Shown piece by piece: positions 10,801 through 22,734 of a stretch of DNA of 64,000 nucleotides. This DNA comes from Tetragonia tetragonoides (Eukaryota > Streptophyta > Magnoliopsida > Caryophyllales > Aizoaceae). The first letter of the stretch is position 1; each line of letters starts with the position of its first letter. The notes beneath the pieces were generated by a model. That model was given only the letters and a program-made list of their open reading frames with translations, ran no database searches and was not told the origin of the DNA. The stretch covers positions 12,333,501-12,397,500 of the forward strand of contig CM076153.1 in NCBI GenBank assembly GCA_038025085.1, written 5' to 3'. The translations under genes were made by a program, and so were the position numbers.

Positions 10801-13800
10801 AACGAAGGATAGAATCCACGTTTTTTGGGCTTTCGGGAGGCCCCAGACCGAAGGTCAAAATCTTCGCACCACGTGGCACGAAACAGCCCTGGGGGACATT
10901 GGAGGCCCTCGGAGTCGCTTATCCGCTCCCTGATAGGCATGTAAGGCCGTTTTTCGGGACACTCGTGTAATAGCTAGAACGCCGAAGGCATGACTGATAT
11001 CAAAATTCAGGGATTCAGATAACTCTCCTGGGGCACCGAGGGTCCTCTAGGGTCATGATAGACCCCCCGGAAAAGTTTAGGCAAAAATGACACCCGGGCC
11101 CCGGAAACCAAAAACGAAGGCTATAATCCACCTTTTTTGGGCTTTCGGGAGGCCCCGAAACGAAGGTCAAAATTTTCGCACCACGTGGCACGTAATAGCC
11201 ATTGGGGACATGGGAGGCCCTCGGGGTCGCTTATCCAGTCCCTGATACGCTTGTAAAGTCGTTTTACGAGACATTGGTATAAGAGCTTGAACGCCAAAGC
11301 CATGAGTGATATCAAAATTCGGAGATTCAGATGACTCTCCTGGGGCACCTAGGGTCCTCTAGGGTCATGATAGACCCCCCGGAAAAGTTTGGGCAAAAAT
11401 GACATTGGGCCCCGGGAATACAAAATCGAAGGCTAGAATCCACGATTTTTGGGCTTTCGGGAGGCCCCAGAACGAAGGTCAAAATTTTCGCACCACTTGG
11501 CACGAAACAATCCTAGGGGACATGGGAGGCCCTCGGGGTCGCTTATCCGGTCCTTGATGGGCTTGTATGGTTGTTTTTATGGTACATTGGTGATATTAGA
11601 AGTCAGGTATTTAGATGACTCTCCTGGGATACCGAGGGTCCTCTAGGGTCATGATAGACCCCCCGGAAAAGTTTGGGCAAAAATGACACCCAAGCCCCGG
11701 GAAGCCAAAAACGAAGGCTAGAATCCACTTTTTTGGGCTTTCGTGGGGCTCCGAAAGTCCGGAGTGAAGGTCCAAATTTTTGCACGACGGGCACGGGCAG
11801 AGTGATGTTGGGAACGCGGGACGTGGCCGTGTTCCACGTTTCGGGGACCCCGTCTTCAATCTGGGCGACCCCGATCGGAGAAACACGAGGAGAAGAAAGA
11901 ACGAAGCTTGGCTGCCATTGATGGGCTGGAGAAGCTTTCATTCTCTATCATGTGCTCTCTCTTTCTTCTAGCCAGTGCTCTCGGATCTGACGGCCAAGGA
12001 GGCAGCATGCAACTAGCTTTTTTTGGTTTTAAATAGTGGGCCTGAGAAAGTGGGAGGGGAATAGTAATAGTTTAATTCTGATAGTACACAATTGGGCTTA
12101 TTTAGTATTTGGGCCTTAAGTCAAATACTCTATCTAGTAGGAAATGGATCACATTAATGCTCTACTAGCAACGTAATCTGGGCATACGTACCCTAACGTC
12201 CCGTCTAAGCCTACCCCTTTCGTTCCGGATTCTTAAAATTATTGAATCTCGTCTCCGTGTCCGTCCCACGACTCGCTTCGTACCTCGTTCCGTGCAACTA
12301 TGGGCACGGGACAGCCCTAGTGGACATGGGAGGCCTTCGGGATCGCTTATTCGGTCCCTGATAAAGGGCGTTTTACGGGACACTGGTATAAGAGCTGGAA
12401 CGCCAATGGCATAAGTGATATCAAAATTCAGGGATTCAGATGACTCTCCTGGGGCACCGAGGATCCTCTAGGGTCATGATAGACCCCATTGGAAAAGTTT
12501 GGGCAAAAATGACACCCGGGCCCTAGGAAGCCAAAAACGAAGGCTAGAATCCACCTTTTTTGGGCTTTCCGGAGACCCCGGAACGAAGGTCAAAATTTTC
12601 GCACCACGTGGCACATTACAGCCCTAGGGGACATGGGAGGCCCTCGGGGTCGCTTATCCGGTCCCTGGTAGGCTTGTAAGGGCGTTTTACGGGACACTGG
12701 TGTAAGCGCTAGAACACAAAAGGCATGCGTGATATCAAAATTCAGGGATTCAAATGACTCTCCTGGGCCACCGAAGGTTCTCTAGGGTCATGATAGACCC
12801 CTCGGAAAAGTTTGGGCAAAAATGACACCTTGGCCCCGGGAAGCCAAAAACGAAGGCTAAAATTCACGTTTTTTGGGCTTTCAGGAGGCCCCGGAACGAA
12901 GGTCAAAATTTTCGCACCACGTGGCAGGGAACATCCCTAGGGGGCATGGGAGGCCTTCGGGGTCGCTTATCTGGTAACTGATAGGCTTGTAAGGGCGTTT
13001 TACGCGACTCTGGTGTAAGAGCTAGAACGCCAACGGCATGGGTGATATCATAATTCGGGGATTCAGATGACTCTCCTCAGGCACCGAGGGTTCTCTAGGG
13101 TCATGATAGACCCCCTGGAAAATTATGGGCAAAAATGACACCCGGGCCCTAGGAAGCCAAAAACGAAGGCTATAATCTACGATTTTTGGGCTTTCGAGAA
13201 GCCCCGGAATGAAGGTCAAAATTTTCGCACCACATGGCAAGGAACAGCTCTAGTGGACGTGGGAGGCCCTCGGGGTCGCTTATCCGCTGGTGTAGGAGCT
13301 AGAAAGCCAAAGGCATGGGTGTTATTAAAATTCGGGGATTCAGATGACTCTCCTGGGGTACCGTGGGTCCTCTAGGGTCAAGATAGACCCCCCGGAAAAG
13401 TTTGGGCAAAAATGACACCCGGGAAGCCAAAAACGAAGGCAAGAATCCACGTTTTTTGAGCTTTAGGGATGCCCCGGAACGATGGTCAAAATTTTTGACC
13501 CACGTTGCACGGAACAACTCTAGGGGCCCTCGGGGTCCCTTATCCGGTCACTGATAGGCTTGTAAGGGCGTTTTACGAGACAGTGGTGTAAGAGCTAGAA
13601 CGCCAAAGGCATGAGTGATATCAATATTCGGGGATTCAGTTGACTCTCCTGGGGCACCGAGGGTCCTCTAGGGTTATGATAGACCCCCCAGAAAAATTTG
13701 GGCAAAAATGACACCTTGGCCCCGGGAAGCAAAAAACGAAGGCTGTAATCCAGGTTTTTTGGGCTTTCGGGAGGCCCCGAAACGAAGGTCAAAATTTTCG

Positions 13801-16800
13801 TACCACGTGGCACGGGACAGCCATAGGAGACATGGGAGACCCTCGGGGTCGCTTATCTGGTCCCTGATAGGCTTGTAAGGGCGTTTTACGGACACTAGTG
13901 TAAGAGCTAGACGCCAAAGGCATGGGTGATGTCAAAATTCGGGGATTCATATGACTCTCCTTGGGCACCGAGGGTCCTCTAGGGTCATGATAGACCCCCC
14001 GGAAAATTTTGGGCAAAAATGACACCCGGGCCCCAGGAAGCCAAAAACGAAGGCTATAATCCACGTTCTTTGTGCTTTCGGGAGGCCTCGGAAAGAAGGT
14101 CAAAATTTTTGCACCACGTGGCACGGAATAGCCCTTGGGGACATGGGAGGCCCTTGGGGTCGCTTATCCGGTCTCTGATAGGCTTATATGGGCGTTTTAC
14201 GGGACACTGGTGTAAGAGCTAGAACGCCAAAGGCATGTGTGATGTCAAAATTCGGGGATTCAGATGAGTCTTCTGGAGCACCGAGGGTCCTCTAGGGTCA
14301 TGATAAGCCCCCCGGAAAAGTTTGGGCAAAAATCACACCCGGACCCGGGAAGCCAAAAACGAATGTTATAATCCACGTTTTTTGGGCTTTTGGGAGGCCC
14401 CAGAACGAAGGTGAATTTTTTTGCACATTGCACGGACCCCCCCTAGGAGACATGGGAGACCATAGGGGTTGCTTCTTGCTTATCCGATCCTTTACAGAAA
14501 GGGCATTTTATGGGACACTGGTGCAAGAGTGGAACTCTAAAGGCATGGGTGATATCGTAGATCGGGGATCCGGATGAACCTCCCAAGGCACCGAGGGTAT
14601 TCTAGGGTCATGGTAGGAAACCCCCCCCCCCCCCCCCCCAAAAAAAAAAAAGTTTGGGAAAAAATGATACCCAAGCTCCAAAAGTCGAAAATGAAGGCTA
14701 TAATCCATGTTTTTTGAGCATTCGGAAGGTCTCGGAACGAAGGTGGATATATTAGCAGCACATCGCGAGGGACACCCCCAGAGTACATGGGAGACCACCT
14801 TGCGTAGGTTATCGGGTCCTTAGTAGGCTTGAAGGGCCTTTTACTGGATATCGGAGGCTAATCCACAGTTTTTGGGTACCGAGCATGACTCCTCACAACC
14901 TTGTGCCTCCATACCTACCCCCAAGCCCTTTCTAGTGTTATAGTGAGGTCTTATATTATTTTTTTTCACAATTCTTTTGAAGTGATTTTTAATTTTTTTT
15001 CTTTTTTTCAGCGTTTAGTTTTAATTAAAAATTAAATTAAATAACTACAATCTGTGAAAAATTAAATAAAAAAAAAAACGTTTTTCCGTAACTTAATAAT
15101 ATACTTGAAAAGTTTGAGGTCGAATTTTTTTTGGCTCATCAATATGTGAGAGAAGTTAGCTACTACTCAATTTTTTGGATTTGTAACGTATGACAACTTG
15201 TAAGAATGAAGGGAAGGGAATAAAGGAGTCATTAAACTCCATTATGTTTTTGTAACGTCCTACTTTCTCTCTTTTGTTTTCCTTTTTTTAACTGACCATG
15301 AGTCACATGACACATCATAAGTAAATTGACACATCATTCGGCAATTTAGCGGCTGGCGAGCTCTGATTTAATCATTGCATTTTAATCTAATTATATAGAT
15401 CATATTATTCTGGATAGTCTAGTGTCTACCATCTCTAATAAGTTTTCAATTCATTCTCTGCATTTTTAGATATGGGTGAAGACTGCAGAAGTTTTGGCAC
15501 GTGATCGGCTTCTAGGTTCATTTCAGGTGAGTAGTTGCAAGCTGATTTGTTATACTGAACTACTAGCAAGCAAAATCTTAAAAACTGCTAAGATTTCATG
15601 CTATCTGTTTTCCGCTTGTGTGGTTGCACTTTCTTCCGTTTGTATTGCCTTCTTTATTATGCTTCCTCCATCCTAAAGCAAATGTCTCACTTACAATTTG
15701 GGATATCCAAATACAATTGCCCACTTCCCATGTGTAAAAACATCTTTGCACTTTAATTCTCTTGCACCTATCCACTCCATATATGTTGAAGTGATCTCAT
15801 CTAGAAGTATGGCATTTATTGTGGAATGGAGGGGACTACTATTTGTTGTATTGAGTTCATTTTGTACTGAAACTCTGAGACAACCTATCAACGTAGCACA
15901 TTTTAAAAGGAGAAGCCAGTATTTAGAAAGGGAAAGTACAGGTTTCAGGACAATTTTCTGTGGCTGCGGATTTGGTACATGCCTACAGTAGCACTAGCTT
16001 ATGCATACCAAGCAGTTTTGACTTCCACTACTAACAATATCCATTTTAAAAACTTGTGTGGGTACATGATTTTCTAAAGTGAAGTTCCTCAGAATGTTAT
16101 GCAGATTGGTTGTTTCAGACTAGATTTTCAGTCAAGATTGACATTCAAGTTGCGTTTTGTCAATGATGTTTTATTGTCATAGAGAATGAAACAGCAGTAT
16201 TTTCCTCTTAGTTCTTACAGAAGTTGGACAAAATTTCATAGGTCCAACTCCGGAGCCTCCTCCCCACGATACTATATATTTATCTGTGATTGGGAAAAAG
16301 AAAAGAAGGGTTTAGAGCCTTGAGTAGAAAATTAATGGACCAACGACTGTTCAGGGGGAATGGGTATATAGTTTCTAGATCGAAACATGAAGACCACGAC
16401 AAGAGATGTTAGATTGATTTAGAGGTGCTTTTTCAGTTTTTCTCTTGTATTACTTTCACTCATAATCCTTGAACTTTGCCACACCGCATCTCGGTATCTG
16501 CTTGGTAGTGTTAATGTTTAAGGCAGACTTGATAATTTCAAATTGTTTGACCTTACTGCTCTTGTTTTCTAAACAATTTTGCAAAATGTAACATTTCAAA
16601 TTATTTAGGGCAACAATATTAACCAGCTCTGATTAATATAAGAAACACATGACTTAACCTTGCCAAAATGTCATTTCCAACGTCTCTCTCCCACATATAT
16701 TAAAATTTTAGTCCCATCAAATTTCAAATTTGTGTGCTTTAGAGGGAGCTTGGTGTAGAGCTGCAAGGAGTCTTGAGGTAAGTTGTTTGCTTTGGTTGTT

Positions 16801-17365
16801 TGAAATCCTACTCTATGACCTCAGGTTTGTCGAGATGAGATCGTTTCCCCCCCCCCCTGTTTTTTGGAGTATAGCTGTGAGCTGTGTGCTATGCATGGAG
16901 CTCATCTTTGAGCTTCCTGAGGAACATACAGAGCTCATAGCTGAGTATTATGTTTACCACACACGAGGCTCAAGCTAGAGCTCCGTCAGGATCACAAGAA
17001 AGCTCACTGTTGGGAAGCCAAAAAGTACTAATCTGAGAAGGGGGTATTTTGGAACGTTTTAACAAACTATATTACACTTAATTATGTAAATGTTACATTT
17101 AAAAATTCCTTTCATGAATAGCTGTTTATCCATTTCCCAGGTGAAACCGGTACTGAGCAGGTTGAAAGATTCACTAATTGCACTAGCGATATCTTTGTCC
17201 CTATGTATTTCTCTCCTTGTAAATTATGAAGGGAGCCAAAAGGAAATTTGGAGATCATCCAATGAAGCTAGAGAGCGTGTTGTAGCTGGAGTTTACAATG
17301 ATGATTCTGCCAGATCATTTGAGCCGGATTCATTCTGTGGTGATTCTGGTCTGGTTGCTGAATAG
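4825..17365 (+). CDS. CGLD27: CGLD27-like chloroplast membrane protein (DUF1230)
   Basis: The exons are about 4825-5321, 5436-5464, 15470-15526 and 17141-17365 (TAG). All junctions are GT-AG and in phase. Exon 1 carries PVPIDQQPINEY and RMYLGWAYVGNRLLSATVE. The middle exons carry YEETGWYDGQ and EVLARDRLLGSF, followed by VKPVLSRLK and a hydrophobic segment. This is the DUF1230/CGLD27 family, conserved in the green lineage and diatoms and plastid-located in Arabidopsis. Two hydrophobic stretches in exon 1 and one in exon 4 look like membrane segments. The N-terminus is Ser/Pro-rich, like a transit peptide. One problem: the conserved frame is open from 4823 but has no in-frame ATG. The nearest ATG (4825) is in another frame and stops at 4972-4974. 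A one-base shift, an unseen upstream exon or damage could explain this. Intron 3 (5465-15469) is about 10 kb and full of repeats. Confidence 0.85.
5773..6003 (-). mobile_element. SINE (Au-like body) with target-site duplication
   Basis: A non-coding insertion at 5794-5982 is flanked by a 21 bp direct repeat beginning ATAATTGGTTGCA (5773-5793 and 5983-6003, one mismatch). Read on the minus strand it contains GGTAAGGCTGCGTACAA and TACCCTGCCTAGGCG and ends in a simple GTTGATGTTGATG tail. The body resembles Au-type plant SINEs. The same family occurs, longer at its head, at 51410-51637. It lies in intron 3 of the CGLD27 gene, antisense to it. Confidence 0.8.
6954..8884 (-). mobile_element. ORF2-less L1-type LINE with 17 bp target-site duplication
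   Basis: The insertion at 6971-8867 is flanked by TCCCATGTAACCATGTT (6954-6970 and 8868-8884). On the minus strand it begins with a CT-rich leader. ORF1 starts at 8741 (MISTGETLRVQGKSF) and runs to 8235. The ORF1 sequence then continues in shifted frames at 8235-7864, 7886-7557 and 7566-7288. Its end, near 7270-7100, reads like the plant LINE ORF1 tail (GKEVALGN, then RELERLKSSINYD). The element ends with TTAATAAAATTG, TCTTATCTA and a poly(A) tract seen as T's at 6969-6978. There is no endonuclease or reverse transcriptase, so it would have depended on another LINE for movement. Frameshifts break ORF1. Confidence 0.85.
8083..8227 (-). repeat. CACGCGCCT minisatellite inside LINE ORF1
   Basis: Degenerate copies of TTCACGCGCCTCACGCG alternate with CCATTCCAGAGGA spacers. 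On the minus strand they encode a repeated EAREA(S/R) peptide. The block has a much higher GC content than the surrounding sequence. Confidence 0.8.
11789..12310. mobile_element. ~504 bp insertion in array 1, possible non-autonomous DNA transposon
   Basis: The array is interrupted at 11798-12301 by sequence unrelated to the repeat. GGGCACGGG flanks it at 11789-11797 and 12302-12310, consistent with a 9 bp target-site duplication of the Mutator type. The ends have weak inverted similarity (GTTG, then GGAACG and ACG in both arms). There is no transposase and no convincing open frame. Confidence 0.5.
14621..14651. repeat. C19 then A12 homopolymer pair
   Basis: Nineteen C's are followed directly by twelve A's inside an array unit, where other units read GACCCCCCGGAAAAGTTTG. 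The local run has expanded. Its exact length is likely to be unreliable in any assembly. Confidence 0.95.
15658..15840. mobile_element. possible Stowaway-type MITE in CGLD27 intron 4
   Basis: The left end CTTCCTCCATCCTAAAGC and the reverse complement of the right end (GTCCCCTCCATTCCAC) resemble the CTCCCTCCGTCCC-type inverted repeats of Stowaway MITEs. They are followed on both sides by an AAATGYC-like match. The length, about 180 bp, fits. The TA target duplication is not clear. The rest of this intron (15527-17140) is unique-looking AT-rich sequence. Confidence 0.45.
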
Positions 17366-18550
17366 CCACAAGCCTGCATAGCATATATCAAACTGAGTAG
17401 TTTACATACCATATGTCCATATGTTATCAATACACCTTGTGTAGTATATGATTTGCTATATATCAATCTTTATGTACAGCTCAAATTGTAGATAACAATT
17501 ACAGAAATAGATATTAGAACCAAGTGGCTCCCTGACGGACTAGTTTCGATCTATGTTACTCAGACGTGTCTACAAGGGTTTGACACTAGAGTGTGTCAAG
17601 TGTTCATCCCATGTCGGAGTGTTGAGGATCCGACACAGGTATTTATGGTGAAATGAAGTATGTAAATGACATAGGCTTCAATGATATTTCTTGACCTCGC
17701 ACAGTTGCACCCCAATTTGGCATAAGTTTACACAAGAGGAGCTTTGGTTAGTTTGTTTGCTGAGGAGTGAGGATAAGGAGGGCTTTGTACAGGGGAAGAA
17801 TATTGTTCAAAGGCTTAAAGAGTTGTCCTTGCGACATTAGAGAAAGATATGCCAGAATGCTCAGTTCAGTTACGTAATTTATTATTAAGGGAAAAGCGGT
17901 ATGAAAGATCCCAACAAAAGCAAACCCACACAGTATTTAATATGCATTTTAGGGTATTTGAGTCTAATTCCTTTTCATAATGTGAAAGATTATTCTAAAT
18001 TTCAAATCAAATGGGTTGATCCATTAATACGTAGAGTATTAGGTTTCACAGATTAATTTTCAGGTTTAGAAGGTTTGTGAGTCAAAATTTTAAACCCAAA
18101 AGACGCTTTTAGTTTTAGAGTCGGGTCAGTTTTTTTACGATGAAACAGTAAAAGTTGAGCTAATTTGTTGATAATTGACAAATAGTGGTCACACCACCGG
18201 ATCATAATTCATAACCATTGACCATTTGACCCCTTGAACCCCAAATTCAAAGATAATACAGAATACAGATTCAAATACTCCAAAACTTCCTTAAGACGTT
18301 TGATTATTACAGACAATGACATTGATTATATTTATTGAGCCAATGCAATCCAGCTTTCTTTACCACCTGCCCCAGCGACAAAAAGGAAACAAATCACCTG
18401 CAACTTTCTCTCTCATCTCACTCAACCATATATTTCCCACCGTCAGACAAACACGTGTCAAGACATCAACTGTCCAACTGCTTTCTACAGTATGGTCTAA
18501 TGCACAAGATTCATCACCCAATAAAAAATACTTTCACAAAAGGCAAGTGG
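17366..18550. other. CGLD27 3' UTR and intergenic spacer
   Basis: AT-rich DNA follows the CGLD27 stop codon. I see no open frame with recognisable content, no RNA gene and no clear element. Confidence 0.5.
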
Positions 18551-21500
18551 GACCCAACTGAAGCAAGATGGAGAAGAGGAGAGAGAAACAGGTTCATGCA
18601 CCTTTCCATGTTTCTGACTTTCCCCCTCATCTACTCTCCACACCCCAATGAAGAAACCCACGAAATTATTAATCTTTTTTCCCTTTTTTTGTACTCTGAT
18701 TTCCTTCTTTGTGGGGTGATGATATAAAGGCTGCTGTTTATCTTCTGGGCTGCGGTTTTTGCAACATGAAAAACAGGACATCAAGTACAAGAACAAGGAG
18801 AGAAAAAACCCAAAGCTGTAAACTTTTGTTGCTCCATATCTTCTCCCCCGGATTTACCCTCTCTGCCTGGTATGTTTTTCACTCATGCTGCATTTTCCAT
18901 TTTTAGTATTTGGTTGATGGGTTTTGTTTCTGTTGATGTTTTTGAGGTGGGTTTTTATTTAATTGAAGGATTGTTTGTGGGTTTTGTGAGAAATGTGGAA
19001 TTTTTTTTTTGAGGGTTTGGGAAATCCTGGAGCTGAAATGTTATAAAGATTTAATTTTGGGTTCTTTTGCAATAGTAGCCGTTGTTAGTTTGGAGATGTG
19101 ATTGCCTGTTTTCTATTTCTTCCCCTCTTTTCGTAGGGTTTAGGCTTTGTTGTCAAAAGGGCATTTGCTTGTTTTCCCCTTGCAAATTTGTTCTTGCTTG
19201 CTGAACTCATTTATGTTTTACTTTTGATTTCAAAGCCCCATCAAATTAGAGTTAGAAGCATGAGAAAAAGGAAAAAGAAACGCTTTTTTATTTATCTTAC
19301 AAGACAAAGGATTGTAGTATGCTAGTTCTTGTCCTTGATGGCAATCAATGGGTCATGTCATCACTGATAAGTATCAATCCATTTAGGTTAGATATCTTCC
19401 AGACAGGATGAGTGACCCTAGCAGCCCTGAATCAACCACACAATCTATGTAATGGACAATACACTTGTATATCACGCTCAATTACATTATACTCCGTTTG
19501 TCCTGTTTGACATTTCGCGGTCGCAGAGACTGGTTTGGCCATAAATTGCCATCATTATATGCTTCATAAAGAAAATTATGAAAATAAACTCATGTGAAAG
19601 TCTAACAAATCTACTAAGAGTAAAGAGTATTTTCACATCTTAGATCAATATTTACTTATCAACAAATTAATTGTCAAAGTTTACAAACATTGGCCTCAAA
19701 AATCAATGGTGGAGAAATAGTTTGAGAAGGAGGGCGTTTACTGACTGAGCTAGACCAGACCCACAAAGATGGGTCATGTAATATTGGGGGTTTACGACCT
19801 CATCCAACCTGTAAATTCCCAGACAAAAGTGCAATTCTTTTAGTGTTTTACGGTAAGTGGCACTGGTTCTAGATAATGTAGATAGAAATTTTGAAATTCT
19901 TAATGTCACAAAGGAGTTTATATAAGCTTAAGCGTAGGAGCTTATATGGAAGAAAATTACTATGTCAATATAGTATATGTTGTACCTTGTGACAAGATCT
20001 TCGGATAGGCTAAATCTCCCATCAAGTTGTTCTGATTTAATTGTCTTTTGTCACTGAAGGGTTTGCCATTTTAGTTTTATTTATTTTATATCCATTGAGC
20101 GTTTATATGACCTAACTTGGAAAAAACTTGTGGCACTAGACTGATTTCTCATTTCTTGCTTTTGACTTCCTTAAGATATTTCAGAATCAGACTCTCAGCT
20201 TGTTAGAGTTAGTTAATGTGCATCTTGATTTCACTAGACTCTGCCGATGGTGGGATCCTAAAGAGTATTTTCACATCTTAAATCTAATGCCGATGTGTTC
20301 TACTATTGCTGTCTTTCTGGGTTCTTCAGTATGGAAGAATTGTTCCGTTCTTCTGTTAGCATTATAGATTCATAGAACTTATGGGGGCCAAGATTTTATA
20401 TTCAACAATGCAACATCAGCCAGCTACTGAAACTTCGTTGTACAAAAAGCAGCTTAACATTGGCTGGTAAACAATCAGTACGACCAGGTCCTCTGGATAT
20501 GGAAAGCACCGTGGATGCCCTTTTGGCTTCCAAATTCTACCATTGCTTTCTAGATTGGAATTCCCAGCATCACTGTTAAGTGCTAACACACCAGTGTAAC
20601 GTACATGTTGATGATGAGATGTACACTTGGAGTTACTTACATGCAATTCCTCATGTGCTAAAGAACCATACTGTCCTGTCCCCAGATTAGTAGTCGAATA
20701 TGAAGAAGTTCATCTGCATTGTTTATGCTGTGACAAACACCTGCTACTCTGCTAGTATTAGAGTCTTTTCTTATAGGAAACATTGTGTTAATAAAAGGAA
20801 AATTGGTACTGGTAATGACAAGAAGAGTCTATATCTTCATGTAACGTAAAGATGCCTGGATAAGAACCCAATCCCATATGAAATTGACAACAGTTAGTCT
20901 GTCCAGAAAACTTATGCCTTTGCTTTATTCACAACCAAGTGGTTCCTATGTCCCACTCCCAGGACATGGCACCATTTCTGTTCAAGCTGCTTCAAGAAGC
21001 ATGCTGCTTTTCTTAAACTAGCGTGTCAGTGCTTGCTCAGTGATACTAAACTCTTGGCCAACTTATTCAATGTATCTCTGTTTTATCTTGAAACTCTAGG
21101 AAATCACATGAAAATTGAAATTTATGTTTTGTTGTCACCTTGAAACTTAAGATTAACAATTTGTTTTGGAATGGATAGCATAACTTCAAATAAAGCATTT
21201 TCGACAAAAGCCGTGCTTAGAAACTCCCCAACATCCACACCTATAATTGTGGCTTTTTAGTCCACCTGTCTCACTTTATCTCAAACAATCTATTGATTGA
21301 ATAGTGGTTTCTCAAGCAAAAATACATAGCGCCGAAACTCCTGAATCCTTTGTCGTATAATACATCTACTAGGCTACATTTCACCATCCCTTTTCCCTAG
21401 CTTGTAGCCTTTTATTACTGTTGACCATCAAAGGTTGTGCTCAATACAAAGGCGGACATCTTTTAAGTATTATCATGAAAAGTTTGATCATAAAAACCTT

Positions 21501-21882
21501 TTCTATCATGATAGGCTGTACTCCATAGTCCATAGTCAATCCAAAATGAGGACCTACTTAATACAGTTTAAAACATCTGCCAACACTTCAATAGTTCAAT
21601 GGGAATTTTGGTTGTTGATTGGGCCTTTCTTGGCTAATATTCCTGTACAGCAACTGTTTGGAACACAAGCTTTTCTTCCAATTCTCATGTTGCTCTCTGC
21701 CCCCCCCCCCCCCCCCAATTTTCAGGTTTCAACACAGGAATCTGCTTCTGGAAATGCTCTAGCTTAGCTATGCAAGAATCCATTTTGTGGTTTGCTGATT
21801 GACGTCAGAGGCAGTGGGATGTGTCTGAATTTGTAGTTTGATATGGTAATATATATTATATCAAAAGATTTCCATAAACCAT
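18551..21882 (+). promoter_or_regulatory. probable promoter, 5' UTR exon and long 5' UTR intron of RTE1
   Basis: A pyrimidine-rich leader-like stretch around 18800-18870 ends in CTCTGCCTG|GTATGT, a good donor. A good acceptor, CAATTTTCAG|GTTT, occurs at about 21717-21726, just before the RTE1 start codon at 21883. This would make a 2.8 kb intron in the 5' UTR, common in plants but unproven here. A C17 tract lies at about 21701-21717. Short frames inside have no recognisable domain. Confidence 0.4.
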
Positions 21883-22734
21883 ATGATGCCTGCAGAAATG
21901 GATTTTAAAGGAGGTGGTGCTGATGAAGCAATGAGCATGCAAGATGAGCTGTGGCCGCTCGGTGAAATTGATCCAAACAAGTCAAAGTTCCCATGTTGTT
22001 TAGTTTGGACCCCACTTCCAGTGGTCTCATGGTTGGCACCTTTTATTGGACTTGTTGGTATATGCAAGGAGGATGGTTCTATTTTGGACTTCTCTGGATC
22101 TAATCTTGTGAATGTTGATGAGTTTGCATTTGGTGCAGTGGCAAGATACTTCCAACTCGACAGAAAACAGGTACCTGTCTGCACTTTGATTTCTGCTGAA
22201 TTCTCAATGCTAACCATCTCATATCTAGATCAGTTTCCCATTATTCTGAGGTGGTGATTTTTATTGTTCTAAGCTTTTTTTTTTTTTTTTTCCCTTGTGT
22301 CATTTTTACAGTGTTGCTTTCCTCCAAATCTATCGGGGCACACATGCAAGCAGCGGTACAAGCATCATGAGTCGGGAACAGCAATATCTTGGGACGACGC
22401 CCTACAATCAAGTAGACATAACTATGAGCACAAATCTTACAATCTTTTTACATGCAACTGCTACTCTTTTGCGGCCAACTGTCTGAAACGGCTCTGCTAT
22501 GGTGATACGATGAGTTGGAATGTGATTAATGTGGCCACTCTTGTACTATGCAAGGGACAGTGGGTGAATGGCATGTCAATCTTGAGATCTTTTCTGCCAT
22601 TTCTGGTGGTTCTTTGCGTAGGCGTATACATGGTTGGCTGGCCGTTCATAATTGCGCAACTATCTTTCGCTCTCCTCCTGCTTGGTTGGTTTGTGATGGG
22701 AACATATTTTTTCGATAATATACTAGAATGTTAG
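21883..22734 (+). CDS. RTE1: RTE1-like ethylene receptor regulator (DUF778/TMEM222 family)
   Basis: Two coding exons, 21883-22170 and 22312-22734, join in phase to give 236 residues, close to the family's usual length. Exon 1 has the acidic lead-in [18 protein letters not shown], then [16 protein letters not shown] and [12 protein letters not shown]. Exon 2 has [19 protein letters not shown], the WDDAL motif, [21 protein letters not shown], and two C-terminal hydrophobic segments ([19 protein letters not shown], and [18 protein letters not shown]). These are hallmarks of RTE1/RTH proteins, ER/Golgi membrane proteins. In Arabidopsis RTE1 promotes ETR1 receptor signalling. The CC...HTC and CNC cysteines are intact. 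I cannot separate RTE1 from RTH with full certainty, but the wording is nearer RTE1. The ATG at 21883 follows an AT-rich leader. Confidence 0.9.

Larger units (their letters stand above)
8885..14870 (+). repeat. ~310 bp tandem repeat array 1 (about 19 units)
   Basis: Units are spaced about 303-315 bp apart, measured from successive GATAGGCTTGTAAG blocks near 9420, 9723, 10036, 10342, 10931, 11242, 12663, 12978, 13551, 13864 and 14174. Each unit has a fixed order: GGTCGCTTATCCGGTCCCTG, GCGTTTTACGGGACACTGG, AGAACGCCAAAGGCATGGGT, ATTCGGGGATTCAGATGACT, GGGTCATGATAGACCCCCC, GGGCAAAAATGACACC, GAAGCCAAAAACGAAGGCT, and GGAACGAAGGTCAAAATTTT with CACGTGGCACGG. Some units (near 10640 and 13280) have short deletions. 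The array is GC-richer than its surroundings and lies entirely in CGLD27 intron 3. Long in-frame openings on the minus strand follow from the unit length being close to a multiple of three. Confidence 0.95.
6305..14900 (+). mobile_element. unclassified repeat-bearing element, copy 1 (flank + array)
   Basis: The element has a ~650 bp non-coding flank (about 6305-6970) followed by a ~310 bp tandem array (8885-14870). The flank matches the reverse complement of 35430-36060 over its whole length, with conserved blocks such as AGTCATTCACTGGTCGT, GCCTCTATAAAAGTTA and TCTACTTATTAT. It ends in a short subterminal repeat built on CCCATGTCCC and GCGC. No coding region is visible in the flank. On the minus strand the outer end reads CATCCCGTCGCACAGGC...CACCTAG|T, which could be a decayed Helitron 3' end, but the hairpin is not convincing. 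A LINE inserted later splits flank from array (6971-8867). All of it lies in CGLD27 intron 3. Confidence 0.7.

Noticed and set aside
9106..14798. Many 70-240 codon open frames on both strands in array 1
   Set aside because: They are the same repeat unit read in different frames, with no domain and many stops between units. Annotated as repeat, not as genes.
8885..14870. Regularly spaced repeats resembling a CRISPR array
   Set aside because: The whole ~310 bp unit is conserved with no short repeat/unique spacer pattern, and this is a plant nuclear genome.
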